Origin: Devosia equisanguinis
Lineage (GTDB): Bacteria > Pseudomonadota > Alphaproteobacteria > Rhizobiales > Hyphomicrobiaceae
Length of the DNA stretch: 42,076 nucleotides
Reading direction: 5' to 3'
NCBI GenBank assembly: GCA_945862355.1
Contig: CAMAYR010000008.1
Coordinates: forward strand, 1-42,076
Under the pieces are notes generated by a model. The model did no database searches. It was not told where the DNA came from and saw nothing but the letters and a program-made list of their open reading frames with translations. Below, one piece after another: positions 1-8,930 of this stretch; position 1 is the first letter of the stretch, and each line of letters opens with the position of its first letter. A program made the translations under genes and the position numbers.

Positions 1-80
1 CCCCCGCCCTCGGCCGAACGCGGCACAGGGCTTCCAGTTGCCGGACTTTTACTCCGGCGCAACCGACCGACTCGGTTGCC

Positions 81-260
81 TCACTGAGGGATTTTGTCTC
101 CGGCGCTTACACAGGGGCTGTCCGATCTCGTGCACGCAGAGATGACAGACCGCTTGAGCGCATGTAGGCCGTCCCACATGGCAGCCTTGTCCTCTGGTGG
201 AGCCGTTGCTGTGGCATAGACGACCAGAACGACCAGCGTGATCTTGATGAGACGGAACAC
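81..260 (-). CDS. small membrane-anchored protein, possibly DUF5330-like
   Basis: Not in ORF track (GTG start at 260, TGA at 81-83). Reads VFRLIKITLVVLVVYATATAPPEDKAAMWDGLHALKRSVISACTRSDSPCVSAGDKIPQ: N-terminal hydrophobic helix plus C-x6-C motif reminiscent of small rhizobial DUF5330-type proteins. Confidence 0.4.
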   Translation of the reverse strand: MFRLIKITLVVLVVYATATAPPEDKAAMWDGLHALKRSVISACTRSDSPCVSAGDKIPQ

Positions 261-821
261 GACACGGATACCCGTTGGTAGAACGAAACAGGATCATGTG
301 GGTGATGAGTTACTGAACCGTTAAGCTGCGGTGCAAGGAGTTGGCGGCTGCAGGAAGATCTAGTGAGATGTGGTCGCTGGCTGTAGCATCTTGATAATCT
401 TTATTATTTTCAATTGCTTGGAATGGTCGACAGGTAATCGCCGCCAAAACCGACAACTGCTCGATAGGCGGTGTCTTTGGTAAGGCAGTAGAGACGTCTG
501 GGCGACCAAGTCTGTGTAAACCTATTGTTGCATGAGCCTTCAACGCAGAATTGTTCAACAATGCGAGAGAGAGATAAGTGCTCCAAATAGGAATAAGATG
601 GTGAATTATGCCTCGAGGGCAGGCCACTTGAGTGTGAGGCGGCGAAGGAGCAAACGCTCCTCAGTGACGTGAGCAAAAGCGCAGCTGGATAGGTTTGAGG
701 AAGTCCAGGCTGAACCCAATTGGTCCAACGGAATCCATGATAAAATGTGGTACCGTATGTGGGTCTTAACCAGAGGGTGAGGATAAAAATCTATATTATT
801 CAATTACTTACGGCCAAAATC

Positions 822-911
822 TGGCGGATGGGGAGGGATTCGAACCCCCGGTGAGCTTGCACCCACGCCGGTTTTCAAGACCGGTGCCTTAAACCACTCG
901 GCCACCCATCC
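822..911 (-). tRNA. tRNA-Ser (anticodon UGA)
   Basis: Reverse complement GGATGGGTGGCCGAGTGGTTTAAGGCACCGGTCTTGAAAACCGGCGTGGGTGCAAGCTCACCGGGGGTTCGAATCCCTCCCCATCCGCCA: class II tRNA with long variable arm, GGTTCGAATCC T-arm, TGA anticodon, encoded CCA. Confidence 0.97.
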
Positions 912-1067
912 TTGCAGTGGCAGCATGCACCAGCGGCTTCTACCGGCTGATCGCCGCCGGGACAAGCTCGGCTCTTCGAAAGGAGCTCTGGCCATGCTGC
1001 GGCCTCGCCACGTCGCTGCAACACTCAGCCCAGAGCCAACGCACCACGCCACGGCACGCCATGCGGC

Positions 1068-2174
1068 TCAGCCGCCTTTACCCTTGGCCTCCCCCTTGGC
1101 CTTGCCCTTCGGCTTGTCGAGCCCGACGGTCTTCTTGACCACCTCTACGACTTCACGCGGCGTCTCGAGAATTTCCTTCACGATGCCCTCGAGCTCCGCC
1201 CCCGACTGAGGATCGAGCTCGAGCTTCATCTTCTTGGCCTGCGCGATGATCTCCGGATCTTTCATGCCCTTGTCGAAGGCGGACCGCAAAGCAGCCGCGC
1301 GATCCGCTGGAATGCCCGGCCCCGCTGCCAGTGATCGCCCCAGCGCCGCGCCTGCCCCGACCAGTTTGATCGCCTGCTTGTGCTCACGGCTGGTCACGAG
1401 CTCGGTCGCCAGCGGCACGTTCTCGAAGCCCGCGACGCTCTTGGCGCCGATCTGGATGAGATGCACGATCTTGTTGTCGCGCACCCAGTCAGGCTCGGTA
1501 ACTGCCCAGCTCACGATCGTCCCGCCCCTGCCGTGAACCTCCCCACGCTCCATTGCGATGTTCTGATCGGGAATGCTCTTGAAGCCGAGGATCACCTTGA
1601 ACTTCGTGCCGATCAGCGCATTCAGCAGCACCGGCAGCTGATACTGGTAGGAGCCGGAGCCGCTCGCACTCAGCACCACCTCCTTTTTCTTTGCCTCCTC
1701 GATCGTCAGCGCCGGCGACGTCGCACGCCACACCGTCAGCGAGGAGTTGAGCGGCGTGAACACCCCGATCATCAAAAACTTGGCGAGATCATACCGTCCT
1801 GCAAGCTCGAGCAATTGGCTCTGCGGCGCACTCGAGTGCAGGCTCAGGAGCACGGTCCCGTCGCGCGGCGCCGTCGTGGCGACGTAAGTAGTTGCAATCG
1901 CGCCGCCAGCCCCGGTCATAAGCTGCGTGATGACCTTCGGATTGCCGGGCAGGTGCTTTTCCATGATCATGGCGCCGAGCCGGCCGTAGAAATCGTAGGT
2001 GCCGCCTGGACCGATCGGCACCACGACCGACAGCGTCTTGCCCTTGTAGAAGTCGGCCACTGCATCAGCATTGGCGATCGACGATAGTGCGCCGAGCGCT
2101 ACGGCCCCGGCAGTGGCAGTGGCAGTGGCAGTGGCAGTAGCAGTAGCAGTGGCTAGCCCGAGTGCTGACCTCAT
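1068..2174 (-). CDS. tripartite tricarboxylate transporter (Bug/TctC-like) substrate-binding protein
   Basis: Signal peptide followed by ADFYKGKTLSVVVPIGPGGTYDFYGRLGA...LPGNPKVITQLMTGAGG..., typical of Bug-type binding proteins; SD ggaggag upstream of ATG. Confidence 0.8.
   Translation of the reverse strand: MRSALGLATATATATATATATAGAVALGALSSIANADAVADFYKGKTLSVVVPIGPGGTYDFYGRLGAMIMEKHLPGNPKVITQLMTGAGGAIATTYVATTAPRDGTVLLSLHSSAPQSQLLELAGRYDLAKFLMIGVFTPLNSSLTVWRATSPALTIEEAKKKEVVLSASGSGSYQYQLPVLLNALIGTKFKVILGFKSIPDQNIAMERGEVHGRGGTIVSWAVTEPDWVRDNKIVHLIQIGAKSVAGFENVPLATELVTSREHKQAIKLVGAGAALGRSLAAGPGIPADRAAALRSAFDKGMKDPEIIAQAKKMKLELDPQSGAELEGIVKEILETPREVVEVVKKTVGLDKPKGKAKGEAKGKGG
2109..2150. repeat. 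hexanucleotide microsatellite (ggcagt)5(agcagt)2 within signal peptide of the TTT binding protein
   Basis: Direct read: ggcagt x5 followed by agcagt x2; on minus strand encodes the (Ala-Thr)n run MRSALGLATATATATATATATAGAVAL. Confidence 0.95.
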
Positions 2175-2344
2175 ATGCGTCTCCTCCGGTCAGCGGGTCT
2201 GCGCCCGTTTCCGATCCGCATTGCGTATCCCGATGACACAGTCACGGCAGACCGCACAGGATGCAAGCCTTTGTCGCATCCACACGAACAGGCCCGGCTC
2301 ACAGCCGGCCTCACGCGTAGCACCCTGCCCCCGCGCGGGGCCGG

Positions 2345-2833
2345 CTACTCGCCACCACGACGCCGTCGCATCAGAAGGTTCATCGCCCTGAAGCTCGCCA
2401 CGACGTCGCCGTCCTGGTTGAGCGCCTCCACGAAGCTGCGCAGCAGACCGCGATCAGGCTTGGTTCGCGACGGCACCGCCTCCAGGATCGACACCCTGAT
2501 CCGTAGTCGATCGCCGGGACGCACAGGCTTCGACCAGCGCAGCTCGTCGACGCCGGGTGAAGCGAGGCTTGCGACGTCCGACAGATAGTTGTCGACGTAA
2601 AGCCGCATCATCATCGACACGGTATGCCAGCCACTCGCGATCAATCCCTTGAACGGACCGTCAGCGGCGGCGATCGGGTCGATATGCATCGTTTGCGGAT
2701 CGAAGCGCTGTGCGAACGCCAGAACCTCGTCCTGATCCACCAGGATCGTGCCGTATTCGAGCACGGAACCGACCGGATAATCCTCGAAGAAGCGATCCTC
2801 GATCGGTGTCGGCAGTCGATCACCACCCGCCAT
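2345..2833 (-). CDS. MaoC-like acyl dehydratase
   Basis: MAGGDRLPTPIEDRFFEDYPVGSVLEYGTILVDQDEVLAFAQRFDPQTMHIDPIAA...GLIASGWHTVSMMMRL: MaoC hotdog signature (FDPQ.MHID, ASGWHT). SD ggggag before ATG at 2833. Confidence 0.88.
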   Translation of the reverse strand: MAGGDRLPTPIEDRFFEDYPVGSVLEYGTILVDQDEVLAFAQRFDPQTMHIDPIAAADGPFKGLIASGWHTVSMMMRLYVDNYLSDVASLASPGVDELRWSKPVRPGDRLRIRVSILEAVPSRTKPDRGLLRSFVEALNQDGDVVASFRAMNLLMRRRRGGE

Positions 2834-2890
2834 CGCCCTCTCCCCTGAACAAGGACGCGGCGACGCGCCAACCACCCGCCGCCCGATCCA

Positions 2891-4483
2891 TCACGCTGTC
2901 GTCTCGTGCACCTCGGCCCTCAGCTTGAACCGCTGGATCTTGCCTGTCGCCGTCTTCGGCAACTCGTCCCGGAATTCGATCCAGCGCGGATACTTCCACA
3001 TGCCCGCCTGCGCCTTCACGTGCTCCTTCAGCGTCTCGAGCAGCTTCTGGTCGCCACTTTGCCCCTGTTTCAGCACGATGTACGCTTTCGGCTTCAACAG
3101 ACCATCGGTGTCCTCGACCCCGATCACAGCCGCTTCCAGCACCGCCGGATGCGTGATGAGCGCGGACTCCACCTCGAACGGCGACACCCAGATGCCGGAG
3201 ACCTTGAACATGTCGTCGGTGCGCCCGCAGCACCAGTAGTAGCCGTCCTCGTCGACACGGTACTTGTCCCCCGTGAACGTCCACTCGCCAGCGAACGTGC
3301 GGCGCGAGCGGCCCCGCTGGTTCCAGTAGCCTTCCGACGCGGTCGGCCCCTTGATGACGAGCTCGCCGATCTCGCCGATGGGAACGGGCTCGCCCTTCTC
3401 GCCGACGAGCTTGGCATCGTAGTTGGGTATCGGCGTCCCCGACGAGCCGTAACGCACCTTACCCTCGCGGTTGGAGATGAAGATATGCAGCATCTCCGTC
3501 GAGCCGATGCCGTCAAGAATCTCCACTCCGACCCTTTCCTGCCAGCGCCGGCCCACATCCTCCGGCAAAGCCTCTCCCGCCGATAGGCAGAGCCGCAGGC
3601 GGTTCGAGCCCGCGCCCGTGCTCAGCCCTTCGAACGCCAGCAGCGAAGCGTATAGCGTCGGCACACAATAAAAGATCGTCGGGTTGTGCATTCTCATCGT
3701 CGCTAGCACGCTGTCCGGCGTGGGACGATCCGGATAGAGAATTGTCGTCGCCCCGACGGCCATCGGAAAGTTCATGCCGTTGCCGAGACCGTAGGCGAAG
3801 AATAGTTTGGCGACGGAGAAGTTCACATCTTCCGTGCGCATGCCGACGATGCCGAGCCCGTAGCTGCGCGCGCTCCAGTAGGGACTGGAATGCACGTGCC
3901 GCGTACCCTTGGGATTCCCCGTCGAGCCCGACGAATAGAGCCAGAACGCCGTCTCGTCGGCATGGGTAGCAGCAGTCTCTGCTTCATCCGATGAGCCAGC
4001 GAGCAGATCGTCGAGCCCGATGTCGCTGGGCCCCGGCGCGCCGTCTGCAACTATGACATGCAGATGGCGCCGCCGCGCGATGTCGTCGAGCACGGGCCGG
4101 GCGCGCTCCAGCAGATCTGCCGATATGACGACCGCATCCGAACGGCTGTCCTCGATCATGAACTGCCATTGCTCGAGGGTCAGCAGCGTATTGATCGGCA
4201 CGGCGACGACACCGGCCTTGATCGCACCCCAGAACACGACGGGAAACTCCACCGTGTCGAGCATGATCATCATGACGCGCCGCTCGCGGCCGATGCCGAG
4301 CCGCGGCAGAGCATTGGCGAAGCGATTGCAGCGCGCCTGGAGCTGACGGTAGGTCAGCGAGCGCCGAGGATCGACGAATGCGAGCCTGTCGCCGCGCCCT
4401 TCGCGCACGTTGCGGTCGACGAAATCCGCCGCAGCGTTGTAGCTGCCGGACGGCTCGGGCCAATCGATAGCCCCACCTGTCAT
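2891..4483 (-). CDS. benzoate-CoA ligase family protein (AMP-forming acyl-CoA synthetase)
   Basis: AMP-binding motif FWLYSSGSTGNPKGTRH, adenylation motifs and C-terminal PKTATGKIQRFKLR lysine motif; benzoate-CoA-ligase-like context YNAAADFVDRNVREGRGDRLAF. Start ATG at 4483. Confidence 0.88.
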   Translation of the reverse strand: MTGGAIDWPEPSGSYNAAADFVDRNVREGRGDRLAFVDPRRSLTYRQLQARCNRFANALPRLGIGRERRVMMIMLDTVEFPVVFWGAIKAGVVAVPINTLLTLEQWQFMIEDSRSDAVVISADLLERARPVLDDIARRRHLHVIVADGAPGPSDIGLDDLLAGSSDEAETAATHADETAFWLYSSGSTGNPKGTRHVHSSPYWSARSYGLGIVGMRTEDVNFSVAKLFFAYGLGNGMNFPMAVGATTILYPDRPTPDSVLATMRMHNPTIFYCVPTLYASLLAFEGLSTGAGSNRLRLCLSAGEALPEDVGRRWQERVGVEILDGIGSTEMLHIFISNREGKVRYGSSGTPIPNYDAKLVGEKGEPVPIGEIGELVIKGPTASEGYWNQRGRSRRTFAGEWTFTGDKYRVDEDGYYWCCGRTDDMFKVSGIWVSPFEVESALITHPAVLEAAVIGVEDTDGLLKPKAYIVLKQGQSGDQKLLETLKEHVKAQAGMWKYPRWIEFRDELPKTATGKIQRFKLRAEVHETTA

Positions 4484-4598
4484 GCGTTCTCTCCCGGTCG
4501 CATTTTGCCGAGGGCGATTGATCTCGCCCCTTGGGTCGTCGCTTGCACGTCGGCTCGGTCTTGCCATCCCTTGCCGAACCGATCAATCCGCCAATCGA

Positions 4599-5426
4599 CT
4601 ACGCGGGTGGACCGAGCACCCCCCGCACGAAGCCGGCGATGGCCTCGCGCATCACGTCGGGCGCCTCGCGGTGCAGCGAATGGCCGAGCCCTGGAAACAG
4701 TGTCGTCTCGAGCGGACACGTGCACAGCCGGCGCGCGGTCGCGAGTTGCTCTGGTGTGCCGTAGGCATCCCGCTCGCCTTGCAGTATCTGCATCGGTACA
4801 CGGATCTTGGGCAACAGCTCGGTGATGCTCCACGTCCGTTTGAACTCGGGGTCCGCGAACGCGATGTTCCAGGTGTAGAAGGCGCAGTCGACATTCGTGT
4901 GCCAGCGTGCGAGCCGCCGTTTCAGATCGCCTTGCTCGTAGGCGATCTTGGCCGCCCGTGCGCCCGCCGCCGTCTCCTCCTCCACGAAGAAGTGCGGCGC
5001 CGTCAGCGAGATGCCACGCACGCGGGCGTCGTCGACCGAGGCCGCGTAGATCGCCGCGATCGTGGAGCCATCCGAGGCCCCGACCAGCACACCGCTGCGG
5101 AAGCCGATACCGCCTAGCACGCGCGGCAGCACCTTCAGCGCCTCGTCGTGCATGAACGACCAGGGCGGCGGTAATGTCACCGGAGAGGACCCGCCGTAGC
5201 CGGCCCGCGAGTAGGCGACGACCCCACAGCCGGTGTCGGCAGCAAGTCCCTTCAGCAGCCCCTCGCCCCACATGTCCGCACAATCGAGCCCCTCGTGCAG
5301 CATGACGAGGGTGGGCGCCTCGCTCGGCAGGGGACCGGCCGCACGCGTCTCGAGCCGCATATCGCCGAGCTCCAGCCAACCCTTTCGGATCTCTCCTGCC
5401 ATCGATTCATCACCGTTCGAATTCAT
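4599..5426 (-). CDS. alpha/beta hydrolase
   Basis: HEGLDCADMW oxyanion region, nucleophile elbow VGASDGS, GERDAYGTPEQ acid region, GLGHSLHRE histidine. Confidence 0.8.
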   Translation of the reverse strand: MNSNGDESMAGEIRKGWLELGDMRLETRAAGPLPSEAPTLVMLHEGLDCADMWGEGLLKGLAADTGCGVVAYSRAGYGGSSPVTLPPPWSFMHDEALKVLPRVLGGIGFRSGVLVGASDGSTIAAIYAASVDDARVRGISLTAPHFFVEEETAAGARAAKIAYEQGDLKRRLARWHTNVDCAFYTWNIAFADPEFKRTWSITELLPKIRVPMQILQGERDAYGTPEQLATARRLCTCPLETTLFPGLGHSLHREAPDVMREAIAGFVRGVLGPPA

Positions 5427-5502
5427 GATTGATCGCGTCCGATTTGCGTTTCGCCCAGCGGCTCATGCATGATGGTCTCGCCTGCCCGCACCCGCGCGCC
5501 AT

Positions 5503-5556
5503 CCCCATACCGGAACCCTGCCCCATACCGGAACCCTGCCCCATACCGGAACCCTG
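5503..5556. repeat. three perfect 18-bp tandem copies ccccataccggaaccctg ending 1 nt before the PadR ATG
   Basis: Units 5503-5520, 5521-5538, 5539-5556 are identical. Confidence 0.97.
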
Positions 5557-5557
5557 C

Positions 5558-6100
5558 ATGTCGCTCCGCCTCGCCCTCCTCGGTCTGCTCGCCGTCGAGC
5601 CGGCATCGGGCTACGACCTCAAGCGCGCCATAAACCGCTCGACGTTCTTCATATGGAACGCCACCGGTCCGCAGATCTACACCACGCTGCACAAGCTGCG
5701 CGAGGAGGGTTTCATCACCAGCGAGGCCTTGCCCCAGCACGGCAAGCCCGACAAGCAGATCCATACGATCACCGAGGAAGGGCGCAACGCACTCGCGCAG
5801 TTCGTGAGCCAGCCGATCCGCGCCGCCGTCACACGCGACGAGGTGCTGCTGCGGATCTTCTTCGGCAGCTTCGCCGATCAGCACGCCATCCGCCACGAGC
5901 TCAACGCCTACCTGGAGCGCATCCGGGAGGAGCGCGCGGCGATGGAGGCGACCGAGGCGCGCATCCTCGCCCACCCCGGCCGCAAGCACGAGGCGCGACG
6001 CTTCCAGCTTCTCTCCTTGCGCATCAAGGTCGCCCAGCACAAGGCGACGGAGGAGCAACTGCTGCAATTCCTGGCCCGGGAATCCGTGACCAGCGATTGA
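5558..6100 (+). CDS. PadR family transcriptional regulator
   Basis: MSLRLALLGLLAVEPASGYDLKRAINRSTFFIWNATGPQIYTTLHKLREEGFITSE: canonical PadR winged helix; C-terminal PadR/AphA-like helical domain. Confidence 0.88.
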   Translation: MSLRLALLGLLAVEPASGYDLKRAINRSTFFIWNATGPQIYTTLHKLREEGFITSEALPQHGKPDKQIHTITEEGRNALAQFVSQPIRAAVTRDEVLLRIFFGSFADQHAIRHELNAYLERIREERAAMEATEARILAHPGRKHEARRFQLLSLRIKVAQHKATEEQLLQFLARESVTSD

Positions 6101-6193
6101 TCCTGCCGTGCCGGAGAAAACGCGGACGCCGGCGCAATGCGGGCCCAGGCCAGGCAAAAGCTCAGGCCACAGGCTAGGCCAGGCCAGCCTCGT

Positions 6194-6814
6194 TCAGCCG
6201 GCGCCCTTCTTCACGGTGCCGAGCGGCGCGGAATAGCTGCCCTTGAAGCGCGGGCGGTCGGTCTGGACCGCAGTGAGCGGCGCCACGCGGCGTTGCGTGG
6301 CGAGGCTGCGCACAGCGAGCTCCTGATACTGCCGGGTACCCTTGCGCTTCCACTCCATCTCGGTCTCGGTAAGCTCGCGCACCACGCGGGCCGGTGTGCC
6401 GAGCGCCAGGCTCCGCGGCGGAATGACTGTGCCTTCGCGCACGAACGCTGTCGCACCGATGATCGAGGATGCCCCGATCCTGGCGCGATCCATGATCACC
6501 GCATTCATGCCCACCAGCACGTTCTCGCCGATGTGCGCGCCATGCACGATGGAGCCGTGGCCGATGTGACCGTCCTTCTCGATCACGGTATCGATCTCGG
6601 GAAAGCCGTGCATCACGCAGGTATCCTGCACGTTGACGCCCTCGCCGAGCAGGATGCGACCGAAATCGCCGCGCAGACACGCCGCCGGCCCCACATAGCA
6701 GCCCGGCCCGACGATCACGTCCCCGATCAGCACCGCCGTCGGATGCACATAGGCCGTTGGATCGATCACGGGGATCAGATCCTCGATCGCGAAGCAGTTG
6801 CTCATATCGCCCAC
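6194..6814 (-). CDS. PaaY-like / gamma-carbonic-anhydrase family hexapeptide-repeat protein
   Basis: Left-handed beta-helix hexapeptides (TAVLIGDVIVGPGCYVGPAACLRGDFGRILLGEGVNVQDTCVMHG...IGHGSIVHGAHIG) and PPRSLALGTPARVVRELTETE tail. Confidence 0.88.
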   Translation of the reverse strand: MGDMSNCFAIEDLIPVIDPTAYVHPTAVLIGDVIVGPGCYVGPAACLRGDFGRILLGEGVNVQDTCVMHGFPEIDTVIEKDGHIGHGSIVHGAHIGENVLVGMNAVIMDRARIGASSIIGATAFVREGTVIPPRSLALGTPARVVRELTETEMEWKRKGTRQYQELAVRSLATQRRVAPLTAVQTDRPRFKGSYSAPLGTVKKGAG

Positions 6815-6838
6815 CAGCTTTCCTCTTCCCGCACGATC

Positions 6839-7594
6839 TCAGCCGACCATCGAGTAGCCGCCGCTGATGCTGAGCGTCTGCCCCGTGATCCAACCACTGA
6901 CGGGCGAGGCTAGCAGCACGACGGCCGGCGCGACATCCTCGGCCTGGCCGAGCCGGCGCGTGGGATAGAACTTCACGAGCTTCTCGCGGTTGGCGTCGAG
7001 CCACGTCGGATCGTGTCCCGTCTCGACGAGCCCGAGTGCGATCGTATTCGCCGTGACACCAGCGCGGCCCGCCTCACGCGCGATCGACTTCATCAGCGCG
7101 ATCACGCCTGCGCGCGCAGCACCGACGATAGACAGGCCTGATTCACCCACGCGCGAGCTGTCGCCCACGATGGCCACGATGCGGCCGACGCCGCTCTTTT
7201 CCAGATGCGGCATGGCCGCATGGCAAAGGTGTATCGCCCCGAGCAGATTGACGTCGATCTGCGATTTCCACTCCTCCGGCGTCGTCTGCTTGAACGGCTT
7301 GCGAACCGCGAGCCCGGCATTGTTCACGACCGCGTCGAGACCGCCGAGCTGGGCCACCACGCCCTCCACCATCCCGGCAACCGAGGCATGATCGGCAAGG
7401 TTCGCCTGGAACGCCGCCGCCTTGCCGCCGTTCTGCGTGATCTCCGCGACGACGCTCGCCGCCTCGTCCGACGAGCGCCCGTAGTGCACCGCCACGGCCG
7501 CACCCTCCGCCGCCAGTGCCAGCGAGATCTGCCGGCCGACATCGCGCGTTCCGCCGGTGACCAGGGCGACCCGTCCTTTGAGCTGCATGTCCAT
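6839..7594 (-). CDS. SDR family oxidoreductase
   Basis: MDMQLKGRVALVTGGTRDVGRQISLALA (TGxxxxxG), NNAG, late Rossmann features; ATG at 7594. The catalytic Tyr appears replaced (VGDSSRVGESGLSIVGAARAGVIAL). Confidence 0.85.
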   Translation of the reverse strand: MDMQLKGRVALVTGGTRDVGRQISLALAAEGAAVAVHYGRSSDEAASVVAEITQNGGKAAAFQANLADHASVAGMVEGVVAQLGGLDAVVNNAGLAVRKPFKQTTPEEWKSQIDVNLLGAIHLCHAAMPHLEKSGVGRIVAIVGDSSRVGESGLSIVGAARAGVIALMKSIAREAGRAGVTANTIALGLVETGHDPTWLDANREKLVKFYPTRRLGQAEDVAPAVVLLASPVSGWITGQTLSISGGYSMVG

Positions 7595-7705
7595 GCTGTT
7601 CTCCTTTGCACTCCCTCGTGTAGCGCCTCCGACGTATGGCACCCGCTTGCGGCAGGTCTCGCAACCAAACGTCAGGTGCAAAAGCTACACTAGAAACATA
7701 GACTT

Positions 7706-7784
7706 GCTAGTGTTCCTCATGGTTCTGACATTTGCTCCGAGCCTCGCCGCAACGAGTAGCAAATGTCAGAACCGGAACACTAGC
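7706..7784. repeat. 79-bp near-perfect palindrome in the divergent intergenic region
   Basis: Left arm GCTAGTGTTCC-TCAT-GGTTCTGACATTTGCT (7706-7736); right arm AGCAAATGTCAGAACCGGAACACTAGC (7758-7784). 27 bp complementary apart from a 4-nt TCAT insertion; 21-nt loop. Confidence 0.95.
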
Positions 7785-8039
7785 GGCGAGAGAAGCCCGC
7801 TTCCATTCATGCCGATCTACAGGTTATCTCCGGATCGACAAAGGGCCGCGCTTTCGATTGACTCCCGTCTGCACGACCGATAGCTATAGTCAAGAACTTA
7901 CATAGTAAAGCTCTGACTTATACTTCGGAGAGGGGAGCGGTCGCGCGTGATGGCTGCCGGCCGCTCGATCGACAAGACCGACCCGCTCGATCTATTGGAT
8001 CGACAAGACCGACAAGACCGACAAGGGATCGAGACGCTC

Positions 8040-8930
8040 GTGAAGCCGGCACAGTTCGACTACTACGCGCCGCGCACGCTCGAAGATGCGCTACGCATTC
8101 TCGCCGAGGCCGGCAGCGAAGGCCGCGTGCTCGCCGGTGGCCAGAGCCTCGGGCCGATGCTCAATTTCCGGCTCGCCAAGCCAGCCGTCATCGTCGACAT
8201 CAACCGCGTCGAAGGCCTCGGCATACTGGAGGCTGGCCCGTCGCATTTGAAGGTCGGCGCGCTGGTGCGCCACGCGGCATTCCTCAGAAGCACCCAGGTG
8301 CGCGAGGGCTGGCCGATTCTGGCCGAGGCCACGCGGCATGTCGCCCACATGGCGATCCGCAATCGCGGCACCGTTTGCGGCAGCATTTGCCACAATGATC
8401 CCGCCGCCGAGCAGCCGAGCCTGCTCTTCACACTTGGCGGCATAGTCGAGATCGCCAGCGCCAAAGGCCGCCGCGAGCTTCCCGCACAGGATTTCCTCAC
8501 CGGCATGATGTCGAACGCACTCGAGCCCGGCGAGATGGTCGTCGCCGTGCGCTATCCGCGGCCGGTGCCGGGCACCAGCGTAGGCTTCGACGAGTTCGCC
8601 CGCCGCCTGGGCGATTTCGCGATTGCCGGCGCCGCCGCCACGCTGACCGTGAGCGATGGCCGCTGCTCAGCGGCACGGCTCACCATCATCGGCATGGGCC
8701 GGGGCCCGTTCCGCGCCGAGGCTGCCGAGGCAGCCCTCGTCGGGTCCCGCCTCGGTGGCAGCGACGGCGAGGCAACGATCGCCGAAGCCGTCGCCAGGAC
8801 CGTGTCCGCCGTCGAGCCCGCCGAGGACGTCCACGCCTCCGCCGGCTACCGCCGGCATCTGGCCGGCGTCATGGCTGAAAGAGCGCTTGGCTCGGCACGT
8901 TCGCGCGCAATGGGAGGCCGCATTGGCTAA
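8040..8930 (+). CDS. FAD-binding (medium, CoxM-like) subunit of xanthine dehydrogenase-family molybdenum hydroxylase
   Basis: VKPAQFDYYAPRTLEDALRILAEAGSEGRVLAGGQSLGPMLNFRLAKPAVIVDI...RNRGTVCGSICHNDPAAE. GTG start at 8040; upstream ATG at 7947 also possible. Confidence 0.88.
   Translation: MKPAQFDYYAPRTLEDALRILAEAGSEGRVLAGGQSLGPMLNFRLAKPAVIVDINRVEGLGILEAGPSHLKVGALVRHAAFLRSTQVREGWPILAEATRHVAHMAIRNRGTVCGSICHNDPAAEQPSLLFTLGGIVEIASAKGRRELPAQDFLTGMMSNALEPGEMVVAVRYPRPVPGTSVGFDEFARRLGDFAIAGAAATLTVSDGRCSAARLTIIGMGRGPFRAEAAEAALVGSRLGGSDGEATIAEAVARTVSAVEPAEDVHASAGYRRHLAGVMAERALGSARSRAMGGRIG

Noticed and set aside
261-821. Prophage or integrative element
   Set aside because: No integrase, transposase or phage gene recognised, and no duplicate of the tRNA 3' end inside the window; retained only as a possible scar.
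5503-5556. CRISPR array
   Set aside because: The repeats are contiguous with no spacers, only three units of 18 bp, and no cas genes are in the window; it is a simple tandem repeat. The same applies to the other short repeats.
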